Part shown: positions 6,228-12,830 of the stretch, one piece after another
How the letters are laid out: every line of letters begins with the position of its first letter
How positions within the stretch are numbered: the stretch's first letter is position 1
From: CAZYBG01 sp964645155
GTDB lineage: Bacteria; Pseudomonadota; Alphaproteobacteria; Rhodobacterales; Rhodobacteraceae
Direction: 5' to 3'
Length of the DNA stretch: 18,740 nucleotides
Assembly: GCA_964645155.1 (NCBI GenBank)
Contig: CAZYBG010000062.1
Coordinates: forward strand, 1-18,740
The notes under the pieces: generated by a model
Databases searched by the model: none
What the model saw: the letters and a program-made list of their open reading frames with translations, nothing else
Told to the model about the DNA's origin: nothing
Made by a program: the position numbers and the translations under genes

Positions 6228-6875
6228 TCAAAGCACGTTGTCGTGCCGCTTGGCCGCCTTGGCCCTGAGTTCGGCGAGCTTCGCCTTCAGCCGCCCCTTG
6301 CGGCGGTTCTGGTAGGCGGTAACCAGCGGGATCGTGAGGTAGTAGCAGATCGTCGCCGCGACGATACCCGGAACGATGCCGCCGATCAGGAAGGGAAAGA
6401 AGATCTCGTCGTAGAATTGCCCCAGGCCGTCCCAGTTGGCCTGGCGGTCGGAGAAGAAGGCAAGGATGTTGTGCTTGAGGTCACGCCCCGCGGCGGCGAA
6501 GTTCCCGAAGAACGAGCTGTGCCGCTGCTCGTCGAACTGCTCGCCGAGCAGGAAGTAGCCGGTCTGCATCGAGACCAGGCCGATCGGCACATAGGTCAGC
6601 GGGTTGCCGAAGAACGTACCGATCGCTGAGGCAAGGATGTTGCCCCTGATCGCCCAGGCGATCAGTGCACCGCCTATGAAGTGAAGCCCGAAAAGCGGGG
6701 TGAAGCTGATGAAGACGCCGGCCCAGATCCCGCGCGCGATCTTGTGCGGCGTGTCCGGCAGCCGCCGGACGCGGTGCTTCACGTAGTGGAACGCGCGGGT
6801 CCATCCCCCCCGGGGATAGAGCGCCTCGCGAATCACCCGCCACCACGAGCGTCTGTTGCGACGCTTGAAGACCAC
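6228..6875 (-). CDS. DUF2062 family inner-membrane protein
   Basis: The 215-residue protein has a basic N-terminus (MVFKRRNRRSWWRVIREALY) and the DUF2062 core, with KIARGIWAGVFISFTPLFGL, two to three membrane segments in about 45-110 and FFGNPLTYVPIGL. Another hydrophobic segment lies at about 160-190, followed by a Lys/Arg-rich tail. The family is widespread in proteobacteria and its function is not known; a membrane role is all that can be inferred. GTG at 6875 is chosen as start because GGAGG lies 7 nt upstream. It is 36 nt downstream of rsh and 10 nt upstream of pdxJ, in the same orientation, so it is probably co-transcribed with them. Confidence 0.88.
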   Translation of the reverse strand: MVFKRRNRRSWWRVIREALYPRGGWTRAFHYVKHRVRRLPDTPHKIARGIWAGVFISFTPLFGLHFIGGALIAWAIRGNILASAIGTFFGNPLTYVPIGLVSMQTGYFLLGEQFDEQRHSSFFGNFAAAGRDLKHNILAFFSDRQANWDGLGQFYDEIFFPFLIGGIVPGIVAATICYYLTIPLVTAYQNRRKGRLKAKLAELRAKAAKRHDNVL

Positions 6876-6911
6876 CGCCTCACCTCCTCCGGCGCCGCCA
6901 CGCGGCGTGCT

Positions 6912-9029
6912 TCAGGGTTTGCGGCCCGGCTCCCTGTGCCTTTCGATGGCCGCCACGTCGCTTTCCGCCTCGAGCGCCGTCATCACCGTGTGCAGGTGCT
7001 CGGCATCGCGCAGATCCACTTCGATCAACAGACGATAGAAATCAGGCTTTCTGTCGACGAAATGTAGGTCGGAAATATTGGCCTTCTGCTCACCGATCAA
7101 TGTGCAAATCCGCCCCAGCACTCCGGCGTCGTTGCGGATCGTCACCATCAGCCGCACCGTGTGCACCGCCTTGTGGCGTCCGCCCTGCCAGGCGAGGTCG
7201 ACCCAGCGGTCGGGCTGCTCCTCGAATTCGACGAGGGCCGGGCAGTCGATGGCGTGCACCACGACGCCGCGGCCCCGCCAGGTGATGCCGACGATGCGCT
7301 CGCCCGGCACCGGCTGGCAGCACGGCGCCCGGTCGAAGCCCTGGCCCGGCGCGAGGCCGACGACGGCGCGGCCGGGTTCGACCTCGTCGCCCTTGCCCGA
7401 GGCCAGTTCGGGGTAGAGCGTCTCGACCACCTGCCGCGAGGTCGTCTCGGCCGAGCCGAGCCGAGCCAGCAGTTCCTCGCCGTCCGGCAGGCCAAGCGTG
7501 CGGGCGGCGGTGTCGAGCGCCTTCGACGTGGCCTTCTTGCCGATGTTCTCGAACGCGACGCGCGCCAACTCGCGGCCAAGCTTGATGAACCGCTCGCGGT
7601 CCTCCTCGCGCAGGCTGCGGCGGATCGCCGCCTTGGCGCGCCCCGTCACCACGATGTCGAGCCAGGTGGCCTGCGGCCGCTGGCCCTCGGCGGTGATGAT
7701 CTCGACCGACTGGCCGTTCCTCAGCCGCGTCCAGAGCGGCACGCGCACCCCGTCGACCTTGGCGCCGACGCAGCTGTCGCCGATGCGGGTATGGATCGTG
7801 TAGGCATAGTCCAGCGGCGTCGCGCCCTTGGGAAGCTGCACCACCTCGCCTTTGGGGGTGAAGCAGAAGACCTGGTCGGAGTACATCTCGAGCTTCACAT
7901 GCTCGAGGAATTCGTCGTGATCCTCGGTGTCGAACCGCTCGGTCAGCGTCGCCACCCATTTCGCGGGATCGACGGCAAACGGGTTCGAGGTCCGCACCCC
8001 GTCGCGATACGCCCAGTGCGCCGCCACGCCCGCTTCGGCCACCTCGTTCATCTGGCGCGTGCGGATCTGCACCTCGACGCGCTTGCCGTCGCGGCCCGAC
8101 ACAGTGGTGTGGATCGACCGGTAGCCGTTCGACTTCGGCTGGCTTATATAGTCCTTGAACCGCCCCGGCACCGCCCGCCAGCGGCGGTGGATCGCGCCGA
8201 GAACGCGGTAGCAGTCGCCCTCGGTCTCGGTGATGATGCGGAAGCCGTAGATGTCGGACAGGCGCGAGAAGCCCTGATCCTTCTCCTGCATCTTGCGCCA
8301 GATCGAGTAGGGCTTCTTGGCGCGGCCGAACACCTCGGCCTCGATCCCCTCGCGGTCGAGTTCGGCACGGATGTCGGCGGTGATCTTGTGGATCACGTCG
8401 CCGGATTCGCGCTGCAGCGTGATGAAGCGTCGGATGATCGAGTTGCGGGCGTCAGGGTTCAGCACCCGGAACGACAGGTCCTCGAGCTCCTCGCGCATCC
8501 ACTGCATGCCCATGCGGCCGGCCAGCGGGGCGTAGATCTCCATCGTCTCTCGCGCCTTCACCACCTGCTTTTCCGGCGGAAGCGAGCGGATCGTGCGCAT
8601 GTTGTGCAGCCGGTCGGCGAGCTTGACGAGGATCACGCGGAGATCCTTCGACATCGCCATGAACAGCTTGCGGAAGTTCTCGGCCTGCTTGGTCTCCGAC
8701 GAGGACAGCTGCAGGTTGGTGAGCTTGGTCACGCCGTCCACGAGCTCGGCCACCTCGTTGCCGAACAGCCGCTCGACCTCGGTATAGGTGCTCTTGGTGT
8801 CCTCGATCGTGTCGTGCAGCAGCGCGGTGACGATCGTCGAATCATCGAGCTGCTGCTCGGTCAGGATCGCGGCGACCGAGACGGGATGCATGAAGTAGGG
8901 CTCGCCCGAATGCCGCTTCTGGCCCTCGTGCATGCGCTGGCCATAGGAATAGGCAGCGCGGATCTGCGCATCGTTCGTGCGGGGGTTATAGTTGCGGACA
9001 AGGGCGATCAGGTCGTCGGCGTCGATCAT
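6912..9029 (-). CDS. rsh: Bifunctional (p)ppGpp synthetase/hydrolase (RelA/SpoT homologue)
   Basis: Rsh makes and degrades the stringent-response alarmone (p)ppGpp. The 705-residue protein has the usual long-RSH layout. The hydrolase HD domain has His48, His72-Asp73 in LLHDTIEDT and LADRLHNMRT with Asp139. The synthetase domain has GRAKKPYSIWRKM, SDIYGFRI with Asp259, and PKSNGYRSIHTTV. A TGS domain covers about 385-447, a Cys pair plus HAIDCPAL lies around 590-620, and a C-terminal ACT domain runs from about 630. The synthetase motif RFKD (290-293), rather than EFDD of synthetase-only RelA, and the intact HD residues indicate a bifunctional enzyme. It lies 34 nt after rpoZ, the same linkage as rpoZ-spoT in E. 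coli. The long antisense frame opposite it is spurious. Confidence 0.96.
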   Translation of the reverse strand: MIDADDLIALVRNYNPRTNDAQIRAAYSYGQRMHEGQKRHSGEPYFMHPVSVAAILTEQQLDDSTIVTALLHDTIEDTKSTYTEVERLFGNEVAELVDGVTKLTNLQLSSSETKQAENFRKLFMAMSKDLRVILVKLADRLHNMRTIRSLPPEKQVVKARETMEIYAPLAGRMGMQWMREELEDLSFRVLNPDARNSIIRRFITLQRESGDVIHKITADIRAELDREGIEAEVFGRAKKPYSIWRKMQEKDQGFSRLSDIYGFRIITETEGDCYRVLGAIHRRWRAVPGRFKDYISQPKSNGYRSIHTTVSGRDGKRVEVQIRTRQMNEVAEAGVAAHWAYRDGVRTSNPFAVDPAKWVATLTERFDTEDHDEFLEHVKLEMYSDQVFCFTPKGEVVQLPKGATPLDYAYTIHTRIGDSCVGAKVDGVRVPLWTRLRNGQSVEIITAEGQRPQATWLDIVVTGRAKAAIRRSLREEDRERFIKLGRELARVAFENIGKKATSKALDTAARTLGLPDGEELLARLGSAETTSRQVVETLYPELASGKGDEVEPGRAVVGLAPGQGFDRAPCCQPVPGERIVGITWRGRGVVVHAIDCPALVEFEEQPDRWVDLAWQGGRHKAVHTVRLMVTIRNDAGVLGRICTLIGEQKANISDLHFVDRKPDFYRLLIEVDLRDAEHLHTVMTALEAESDVAAIERHREPGRKP

Positions 9030-9043
9030 CCCTTACCCGCCCG

Positions 9044-9065
9044 AAGGCCACCCGGAGGCGGCCTT
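9044..9065 (-). other. Stem-loop in the rpoZ-rsh junction
   Basis: AAGGCC (9044-9049) pairs with GGCCTT (9060-9065) across a 10-nt loop. The hairpin lies at the rpoZ stop codon, in front of the rsh ribosome-binding site. No T-run follows, so it is not a classic terminator. It could tune the ratio of omega to Rsh or stabilise the rpoZ message. Confidence 0.35.
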
Positions 9066-9417
9066 ACCGCATCTCCTGCGCTTCCATGAGCGCGCGCAGG
9101 AGCTTTTCTTCCGACAGATCGTCGTGCTGCGGGCGGTCGGCCTCGGCGCTCATCAGAAGCGCCATGGCATCCTCCTCCGGCTCGTCCACCTCGATCTGCG
9201 TCTGGTGGCTCGCGATCATCCGCTCCCTCAGGTCGTCGGCACCCTGCGTCTCCTCGGCGATCTCGCGCAGCGCCACGACCGGGTTCTTGTCGTTGTCTCG
9301 GTCGATCGTCGGGGCCGCACCGGCCGTCAGCTCGCGCGCGCGATGCGCCGCCAGCATCACGATCTCAAAACGGTTCGGAACCTTGTCAACGACGTCTTCG
9401 ACCGTCACGCGGGCCAT
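9064..9417 (-). CDS. rpoZ: DNA-directed RNA polymerase omega subunit
   Basis: Omega helps assemble and stabilise RNA polymerase and forms part of one ppGpp-binding site. The 117-residue protein begins MARVTVEDVVDKVPNRFEIV, continues with MLAAHRARELTAGAAPTIDR and KNPVVALREIA, and ends in an acidic tail of about 60 residues. The MAR N-terminus matches the motif known to be needed for ppGpp binding at the omega/beta' site in E. coli. The ATG at 9417 has GGAGAG upstream; the longer frame to 9591 lacks family similarity. It is the first gene of the operon leading into rsh, so the alarmone enzyme and one of its target subunits are co-expressed. Confidence 0.95.
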   Translation of the reverse strand: MARVTVEDVVDKVPNRFEIVMLAAHRARELTAGAAPTIDRDNDKNPVVALREIAEETQGADDLRERMIASHQTQIEVDEPEEDAMALLMSAEADRPQHDDLSEEKLLRALMEAQEMR

Positions 9418-9454
9418 GCGTCTCTCCACACGGTTGGGAAGCGGGAAGCGCCTA

Positions 9455-9481
9455 CTTATAGCCACCGCCCGGCCTTGACAA
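9455..9481 (-). promoter_or_regulatory. Sigma70 promoter of the rpoZ-rsh operon
   Basis: On the minus strand TTGTCA (9476-9481) and TATAAG (9455-9460) are separated by 15 nt, or 16 if the -35 is shifted by one base. Transcription would start near 9448. That leaves a 30-nt leader with GGAGAG placed correctly before the rpoZ ATG at 9417. The -35 lies in the small inverted repeat GCCTTG-A-CAAGGC (9473-9485). Confidence 0.6.
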
Positions 9482-9566
9482 GGCGCATCCGCGGCCGCGG
9501 GCGGCCCGCCGGCGCCCCTAGCCGGCGCTGACGCAGCGGCAATTCCAGGCCCCCGCCGTGTTCCGG

Positions 9567-9582
9567 CGGCAACATGTTGCCG
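9567..9582. promoter_or_regulatory. Perfect 16-bp palindrome, candidate operator
   Basis: CGGCAACATGTTGCCG reads identically on both strands, with no loop. This is the form of a binding site for a dimeric regulator rather than of an RNA hairpin. It lies upstream of both the rpoZ promoter and the NYN gene. I cannot assign a regulator. Confidence 0.45.
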
Positions 9583-9678
9583 ATCGGTCACCCGCCGCTC
9601 AGAAGGGAGTTTTCGCCTTCAGGTTGAGTGATCCTCCTGATTCACTTCGCAATTCCGTTGCGACCAGCCTGCGGCTCA

Positions 9679-9723
9679 CGTGGCCGACCGGGCGCATCGT
9701 CCTTCGATTCGGTCGTGGCCACG
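9679..9723. other. Long bulged hairpin upstream of the NYN gene
   Basis: CGTGGCC (9679-9685) pairs with GGCCACG (9717-9723). GACCG (9686-9690) then pairs with CGGTC (9710-9714) after a 2-nt bulge, and ATCG (9696-9699) pairs with CGAT (9705-9708) around a 5-nt loop. In total 16 base pairs form a tiered stem-loop. It could be part of the NYN gene leader, a small RNA or a DNA-binding site; the sequence alone does not decide. Confidence 0.5.
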
Positions 9724-9728
9724 CATTG

Positions 9729-9765
9729 AGCGTCTTGCTGCGACGCTGGAACAATATATGTTTTT
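9729..9765 (+). other. Short hairpin followed by a T-run, weak terminator-like element
   Basis: AGCGTC (9729-9734) pairs with GACGCT (9742-9747) over a 7-nt loop, and a run of five T occurs at 9761-9765. The 13-nt distance between stem and T-run is too long for a classic intrinsic terminator. The same AT-rich segment could instead supply promoter elements for the NYN gene, for example TATGAA at 9771-9776 with TGGAAC at 9747-9752. Confidence 0.3.
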
Positions 9766-9845
9766 AGTCTTATGAATTGCGCTTCTACTTGGTGCCACCA
9801 CCCCAGGGAAGTCGCGCCGGAACATCGCATTGAAGGGGAAGATTG

Positions 9846-10421
9846 ATGTTCTACCGGGACGAACGGCTTGCGCTGTTCATTGACGGTTCAAACCTTTACG
9901 CAGCGGCAAAGGCTCTTGGCTTCGACATCGACTACAAGCTTCTGCGGCAGGAATTCATGCGCCGTGGCAAGCTCTTGCGCGCGTTCTACTACACCGCCCT
10001 GCTGGAGAGCGAGGACTACTCGCCGATCCGGCCGCTGGTCGACTGGCTGCACTACAACGGCTTCTCGATGGTGACGAAACCGGCCAAGGAGTACACCGAC
10101 AGCCAGGGCCGCCGGAAGGTCAAGGGCAACATGGACATCGAGCTGACGGTCGATGCGATGGAGCTTGCGCCGCGGGTCGACCACATCGTGCTCTTCTCGG
10201 GCGACGGCGACTTCAAGCCGCTGGTCGAAAGCCTGCAGCGGCAGGGTGTCCGGGTCTCGGTCGTCTCGACGATCCGCTCCTCGCCGCCGATGATCGCCGA
10301 CGAACTCCGCCGGCAGGCCGACAATTTCATCGAGCTGGACGAGCTGCGCGAGGTGATCGGCCGCCCGCCACGCGAACCGCGACCCGAGCGGGAGGAAGCC
10401 CAGGCCGCGCCCGGTCAGTGA
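9846..10421 (+). CDS. NYN-domain (LabA/DUF88-like) putative RNase
   Basis: The 191-residue protein carries a PIN-like NYN fold: RLALFIDGSNLYAAAKALGF with Asp13, KVKGNMDIELTVDAM with Asp97 and Asp103, and VLFSGDGDFKPLVESLQRQG with Asp120 and Asp122. These acidic residues are the expected metal-binding set, so an active RNase is inferred, although no substrate can be named. Closest remembered relatives are alphaproteobacterial LabA-like/DUF88 proteins. The C-terminus is a Pro/Arg/Glu-rich, probably disordered tail. ATG at 9846 has AGGGGA upstream. The preceding TTG at 9843 is a less likely start. It follows a structured leader and is separated from ispH by a strong hairpin. Confidence 0.9.
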   Translation: MFYRDERLALFIDGSNLYAAAKALGFDIDYKLLRQEFMRRGKLLRAFYYTALLESEDYSPIRPLVDWLHYNGFSMVTKPAKEYTDSQGRRKVKGNMDIELTVDAMELAPRVDHIVLFSGDGDFKPLVESLQRQGVRVSVVSTIRSSPPMIADELRRQADNFIELDELREVIGRPPREPRPEREEAQAAPGQ

Positions 10422-10461
10422 GGCGGCCAGTCAACCGGCCGGCGGACCGGCAGGCGGCGCG

Positions 10462-10489
10462 CCGCGCCCGGCTGGACGCCCGGGCGCGG
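10462..10489 (+). terminator. Strong GC stem-loop between the NYN gene and ispH
   Basis: CCGCGCCCGG (10462-10471) and CCGGGCGCGG (10480-10489) form a perfect 10-bp stem with an 8-nt loop. It lies 41 nt after the NYN stop codon and before the ispH leader. There is no T-run downstream, so termination would have to be U-tract-independent, or the element acts as a 3' stabiliser of the NYN message. Confidence 0.45.
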
Positions 10490-10498
10490 AGGAACTAG

Positions 10499-10524
10499 GT
10501 CTTCCGCCAGAGTCTTCCGCCAGA
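10499..10524. repeat. 13-bp tandem duplication in the ispH leader
   Basis: GTCTTCCGCCAGA occurs twice head to tail (10499-10511 and 10512-10524), directly before the ispH ribosome-binding site GGAGG. The exact copy suggests a recent slippage duplication. I see no obvious functional motif in the unit. Confidence 0.85.
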
Positions 10525-10536
10525 CGGAGGCGCCCG

Positions 10537-11487
10537 ATGACGCGACCCGATCTCACGCTCCATCTCGCCGCACCGCGGGGCTTCTGCGCCGGGGTCGACC
10601 GGGCGATCAAGATCGTCGAGATGGCGCTCGAGAAGTGGGGCGCGCCGGTTTATGTGCGCCACGAGATCGTGCACAACCGCTATGTCGTCGACGGCCTGCG
10701 CGCGCGCGGCGCGGTGTTCGTCGAAGAGCTGGAGGACTGCCCGGCCGACCGCCCGGTGGTCTTCTCGGCGCATGGCGTGCCGAGGGCCGTTCCGGCCGAG
10801 GCGGAGCGCCGGCGGATGATCGCGGTAGACGCGACCTGCCCCCTGGTCACCAAGGTACACAACGAGGCGCGGCGGCACCACGAGAACGGCGTGCAGACGG
10901 TGATGATCGGGCATGCCGGCCACCCCGAGACGGTGGGGACGATGGGCCAGCTGCCCGCGGGCGAGGTGCTGCTCGTCGAGACGGTCGAGGATGTGGCCGC
11001 GGTCGCGGTGCGCGACCCCGCGCGCCTCGCCTTCGTCACGCAGACGACGCTGAGCGTGGACGACACGGCGGCCGTGGTCGCGGCGCTGCGCGCGCGGTTC
11101 CCGCAGATCGTCGGCCCGGGCAGGGAGGACATCTGCTATGCCACGACCAACCGCCAGGAGGCGGTGAAGGCGATGGCGTCCCGGATCGACGCGCTCCTCG
11201 TCATCGGCGCGCCGAACTCGTCGAACTCCATGCGCCTGGTCGAGGTCGGCCGGGCGGCCGGATGCGCCTATGCGCAGCTCGTCCAGCGCGCCGCCGACAT
11301 CGACTGGCGCGCGCTCCACGGCGCCCGCGCCGTCGGCCTGACCGCCGGCGCCTCGGCGCCCGAGGTGCTGGTGGACGAGGTGATCGACGCCTTCCGCGAG
11401 CGCTACCGCGTGACGGTCGAGGTCGTCGAGACCGCCGTCGAGGATGTCGAGTTCAAGGTGCCGCGCATCCTGCGGGAGCCGGCGTGA
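10537..11487 (+). CDS. ispH: 4-hydroxy-3-methylbut-2-enyl diphosphate reductase
   Basis: IspH is the last enzyme of the non-mevalonate (MEP) pathway, reducing HMBPP to IPP and DMAPP with a [4Fe-4S] cluster. The 316-residue protein shows the three cluster cysteines, Cys17 in PRGFCAGV, Cys101 in DATCPLV and Cys200 in DICYATTNRQEAV. It also has substrate-site His46 (EIVHNRY), His79 (SAHGV), His129 and Glu131 (GHAGHPETVG), and the NSSNS motif. ATG at 10537 has GGAGG upstream. It overlaps the next gene by GTGA, so ispH, DUF3429 and rnhA form an operon. The product supplies precursors for carotenoids, the bacteriochlorophyll tail and quinones made by the neighbouring pigment cluster. Confidence 0.97.
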   Translation: MTRPDLTLHLAAPRGFCAGVDRAIKIVEMALEKWGAPVYVRHEIVHNRYVVDGLRARGAVFVEELEDCPADRPVVFSAHGVPRAVPAEAERRRMIAVDATCPLVTKVHNEARRHHENGVQTVMIGHAGHPETVGTMGQLPAGEVLLVETVEDVAAVAVRDPARLAFVTQTTLSVDDTAAVVAALRARFPQIVGPGREDICYATTNRQEAVKAMASRIDALLVIGAPNSSNSMRLVEVGRAAGCAYAQLVQRAADIDWRALHGARAVGLTAGASAPEVLVDEVIDAFRERYRVTVEVVETAVEDVEFKVPRILREPA

Positions 11488-11969
11488 GCCACGGCCTACC
11501 GCCCGAACGGCATCCGATGACACCGATCCCCCCCGCCGCCCTCGCGCTCGGCCTCGCCGGGGTGATCCCGTTCCTCTGGGGCGCGGCCACCCTGCTCTTG
11601 CCGGATCTGGCGCAATGGGCGACGCGGACGATCGGCCCGCGCTTCGTCGGGCCCTATGTCAGCCTCGCCTACGGCACCATCATCCTCGCGTTCATGTCGG
11701 GCGTGCTCTGGGGCTTCGCGACCCGCGCCGAGGGCGCCGTCGCCGCGACCGGCTATGCGCTCTCGGTCCTGCCGGCGCTCTGGGCCTTCTTCTTCATCGG
11801 CGGCGGGCCCGTCTCGGCGGCGATCTACCTGATCGCCGGGTTCGCCGGCCTTCTCGGGCTCGACTGGCTGTTCTGGCGCCAGGACCTCGCGCCGCCGTGG
11901 TGGATGCGCCTGCGGCTCCTGCTGACGCTTGCGGTGATCGCCTGCCTCCTCGTGATCGTCGATGGCTGA
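11484..11969 (+). CDS. DUF3429 family membrane protein
   Basis: The 161-residue product is strongly hydrophobic, with four or five predicted membrane segments. They begin ALALGLAGVIPFLWGAATLL, then pass through YVSLAYGTIILAFMSGVLWG, YALSVLPALWAFFFIGGG and AAIYLIAGFAGLLGLDWLFW to a final segment LLLTLAVIACLLVIVDG. The pattern fits DUF3429, a family of unknown function. I chose GTG at 11484 because GGGAG precedes it and it overlaps the ispH stop as GTGA. The ATG at 11517 (150 residues) is the alternative but lacks a ribosome-binding site. Its end overlaps rnhA by 8 nt. No active-site residues are visible; a transport or membrane-structural role would be speculation. Confidence 0.82.
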   Translation: MSHGLPPERHPMTPIPPAALALGLAGVIPFLWGAATLLLPDLAQWATRTIGPRFVGPYVSLAYGTIILAFMSGVLWGFATRAEGAVAATGYALSVLPALWAFFFIGGGPVSAAIYLIAGFAGLLGLDWLFWRQDLAPPWWMRLRLLLTLAVIACLLVIVDG

Positions 11970-12435
11970 CCTCTTCGCCTTCACCGACGGCGCCTGCTCG
12001 GGCAACCCCGGCCCGGGCGGCTGGGGCGTCCTGCTGCAGGCGCGCGAGGGCGACGCCGTGGTGAAGGAGCGCGAGCTGTCGGGCGGCGAGGCGCTCACGA
12101 CCAACAACCGCATGGAGCTGATGGCGGCGATCAGTGCGCTGGAGGGCCTGAGCAAGCCCTCGGAGATCACCGTCGTGACCGACAGCGCCTATGTGAAGAA
12201 CGGGGTCCAGCAATGGATCCATGGCTGGAAGCGCAACGGCTGGCGCACCGCCGGCCGCGAGCCGGTCAAGAATGCCGAGCTCTGGCAGCGCCTCGACGCG
12301 GCGCAGGCGCGCCACAAGGTCCGCTGGGAGTGGATCCGCGGCCACGCCGGCCACGCGGAAAACGAGCGCGCCGATGCCTTGGCGCGCGCCGGGATGAAGC
12401 CGTTCAAGCCCCGCCGGCCGCCGACCGGCACCTGA
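11962..12435 (+). CDS. rnhA: Ribonuclease HI
   Basis: RNase HI cuts the RNA strand of RNA-DNA hybrids, clearing R-loops and primer remnants. The 157-residue protein has the complete active site: Asp9 in FTDGACSGNPGPGGWG, Glu52 in NNRMELMAA, Asp74 in VVTDSAYVKNG, His128 in WIRGHAGHAENERAD and Asp138. The basic-protrusion region WIHGWKRNGWRTAGREPVKN is present as in E. coli RNase HI. ATG at 11962 overlaps the DUF3429 gene by 8 nt without its own strong ribosome-binding site, suggesting coupled translation. Linkage of ispH and rnhA is common in alphaproteobacteria, so the location is not unusual. Confidence 0.96.
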   Translation: MADLFAFTDGACSGNPGPGGWGVLLQAREGDAVVKERELSGGEALTTNNRMELMAAISALEGLSKPSEITVVTDSAYVKNGVQQWIHGWKRNGWRTAGREPVKNAELWQRLDAAQARHKVRWEWIRGHAGHAENERADALARAGMKPFKPRRPPTGT

Positions 12436-12482
12436 GCACGCCACGCTTGCGCCGTGCCGAATCAGCGGGCAATCTCGATGAC

Positions 12483-12830
12483 ATGACAGTGACGTTCCTC
12501 CCGCCCGTCGGGGGCTCGGGACAGGTTCCGGAACAGATCGGGTTCGACAGGGCGGAGTTGTCCGTCATCCTGTCGCTCTACGGGCGGATGGTCGCCGCCG
12601 GCGAGTGGCGGGACTATGGCCTGTCGACCCTGCGCGAGGCCGCTGTCTTTTCGGTGTTCCGCCGGACGGCGGAGCACCCGCTCTACCGCATCGAGAAGCG
12701 CCCCAGGTTGCGCGGCAAGCAGTCGCTCTATGCCGTCGTCGCCCTTGACGGACGCATCCTCAAGCGTGGCAACGACCTCCGCGCGGTGCTGGGCGTCCTC
12801 GAGCGCAAGCTGATCCGCGCGGTGGAGTGA
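12483..12830 (+). CDS. DUF2794 family protein
   Basis: The 115-residue soluble protein matches the small alphaproteobacterial family DUF2794. Its core blocks are FDRAELSVILSLYGRMVAAG, EWRDYGLSTLREAAVFSVFR, RRTAEHPLYRIEKRPRLRGK and ILKRGNDLRAVLGVLERKL. The function is unknown; no catalytic motif, signal peptide or membrane segment is seen. ATG at 12483 is used, although the ribosome-binding site is weak. It lies 47 nt after rnhA in the same direction and may belong to the same transcript. It converges on tspO, with six bases between the stop codons, and so is the last housekeeping-side gene before the photosynthesis cluster. Confidence 0.85.
   Translation: MTVTFLPPVGGSGQVPEQIGFDRAELSVILSLYGRMVAAGEWRDYGLSTLREAAVFSVFRRTAEHPLYRIEKRPRLRGKQSLYAVVALDGRILKRGNDLRAVLGVLERKLIRAVE

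Larger units (their letters stand above)
9418..9845. other. Structured intergenic region between rpoZ and the NYN gene
   Basis: This 428-nt divergent region holds no supported protein gene; a 62-codon minus-strand frame (9642-9830) lacks a ribosome-binding site. From left to right it contains the rpoZ promoter (9455-9481), very GC-rich sequence to about 9535, a 16-bp perfect palindrome (9567-9582), a long bulged hairpin (9679-9723) and a second hairpin (9729-9747). A T-run follows at 9761-9765 inside an AT-rich patch, then the leader of the NYN gene. The right half is clearly more AT-rich than the rest of the window and may hold a regulatory RNA or a long 5' leader. Confidence 0.55.

Noticed and set aside
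7161..9089. 642-codon open frame on the plus strand opposite rsh
   Set aside because: It is exactly antisense to a confidently identified gene and its translation is compositionally skewed (Arg/Ala/His/Asp-rich). High-G+C coding DNA commonly leaves such antisense frames open.
9475..9480. Perfect TTGACA on the plus strand
   Set aside because: No -10 element occurs at 16-18 nt downstream, where the sequence is pure GC. The same bases serve better as part of the minus-strand rpoZ -35 element.
9642..9830. 62-codon minus-strand frame in the rpoZ-NYN intergenic region
   Set aside because: No ribosome-binding site, no recognisable motif, and it runs through two hairpins and an AT-rich promoter-like patch.
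10495..11523. 342-codon minus-strand frame opposite ispH
   Set aside because: It is an antisense shadow of ispH; His/Arg/Asp-rich translation with no family similarity.
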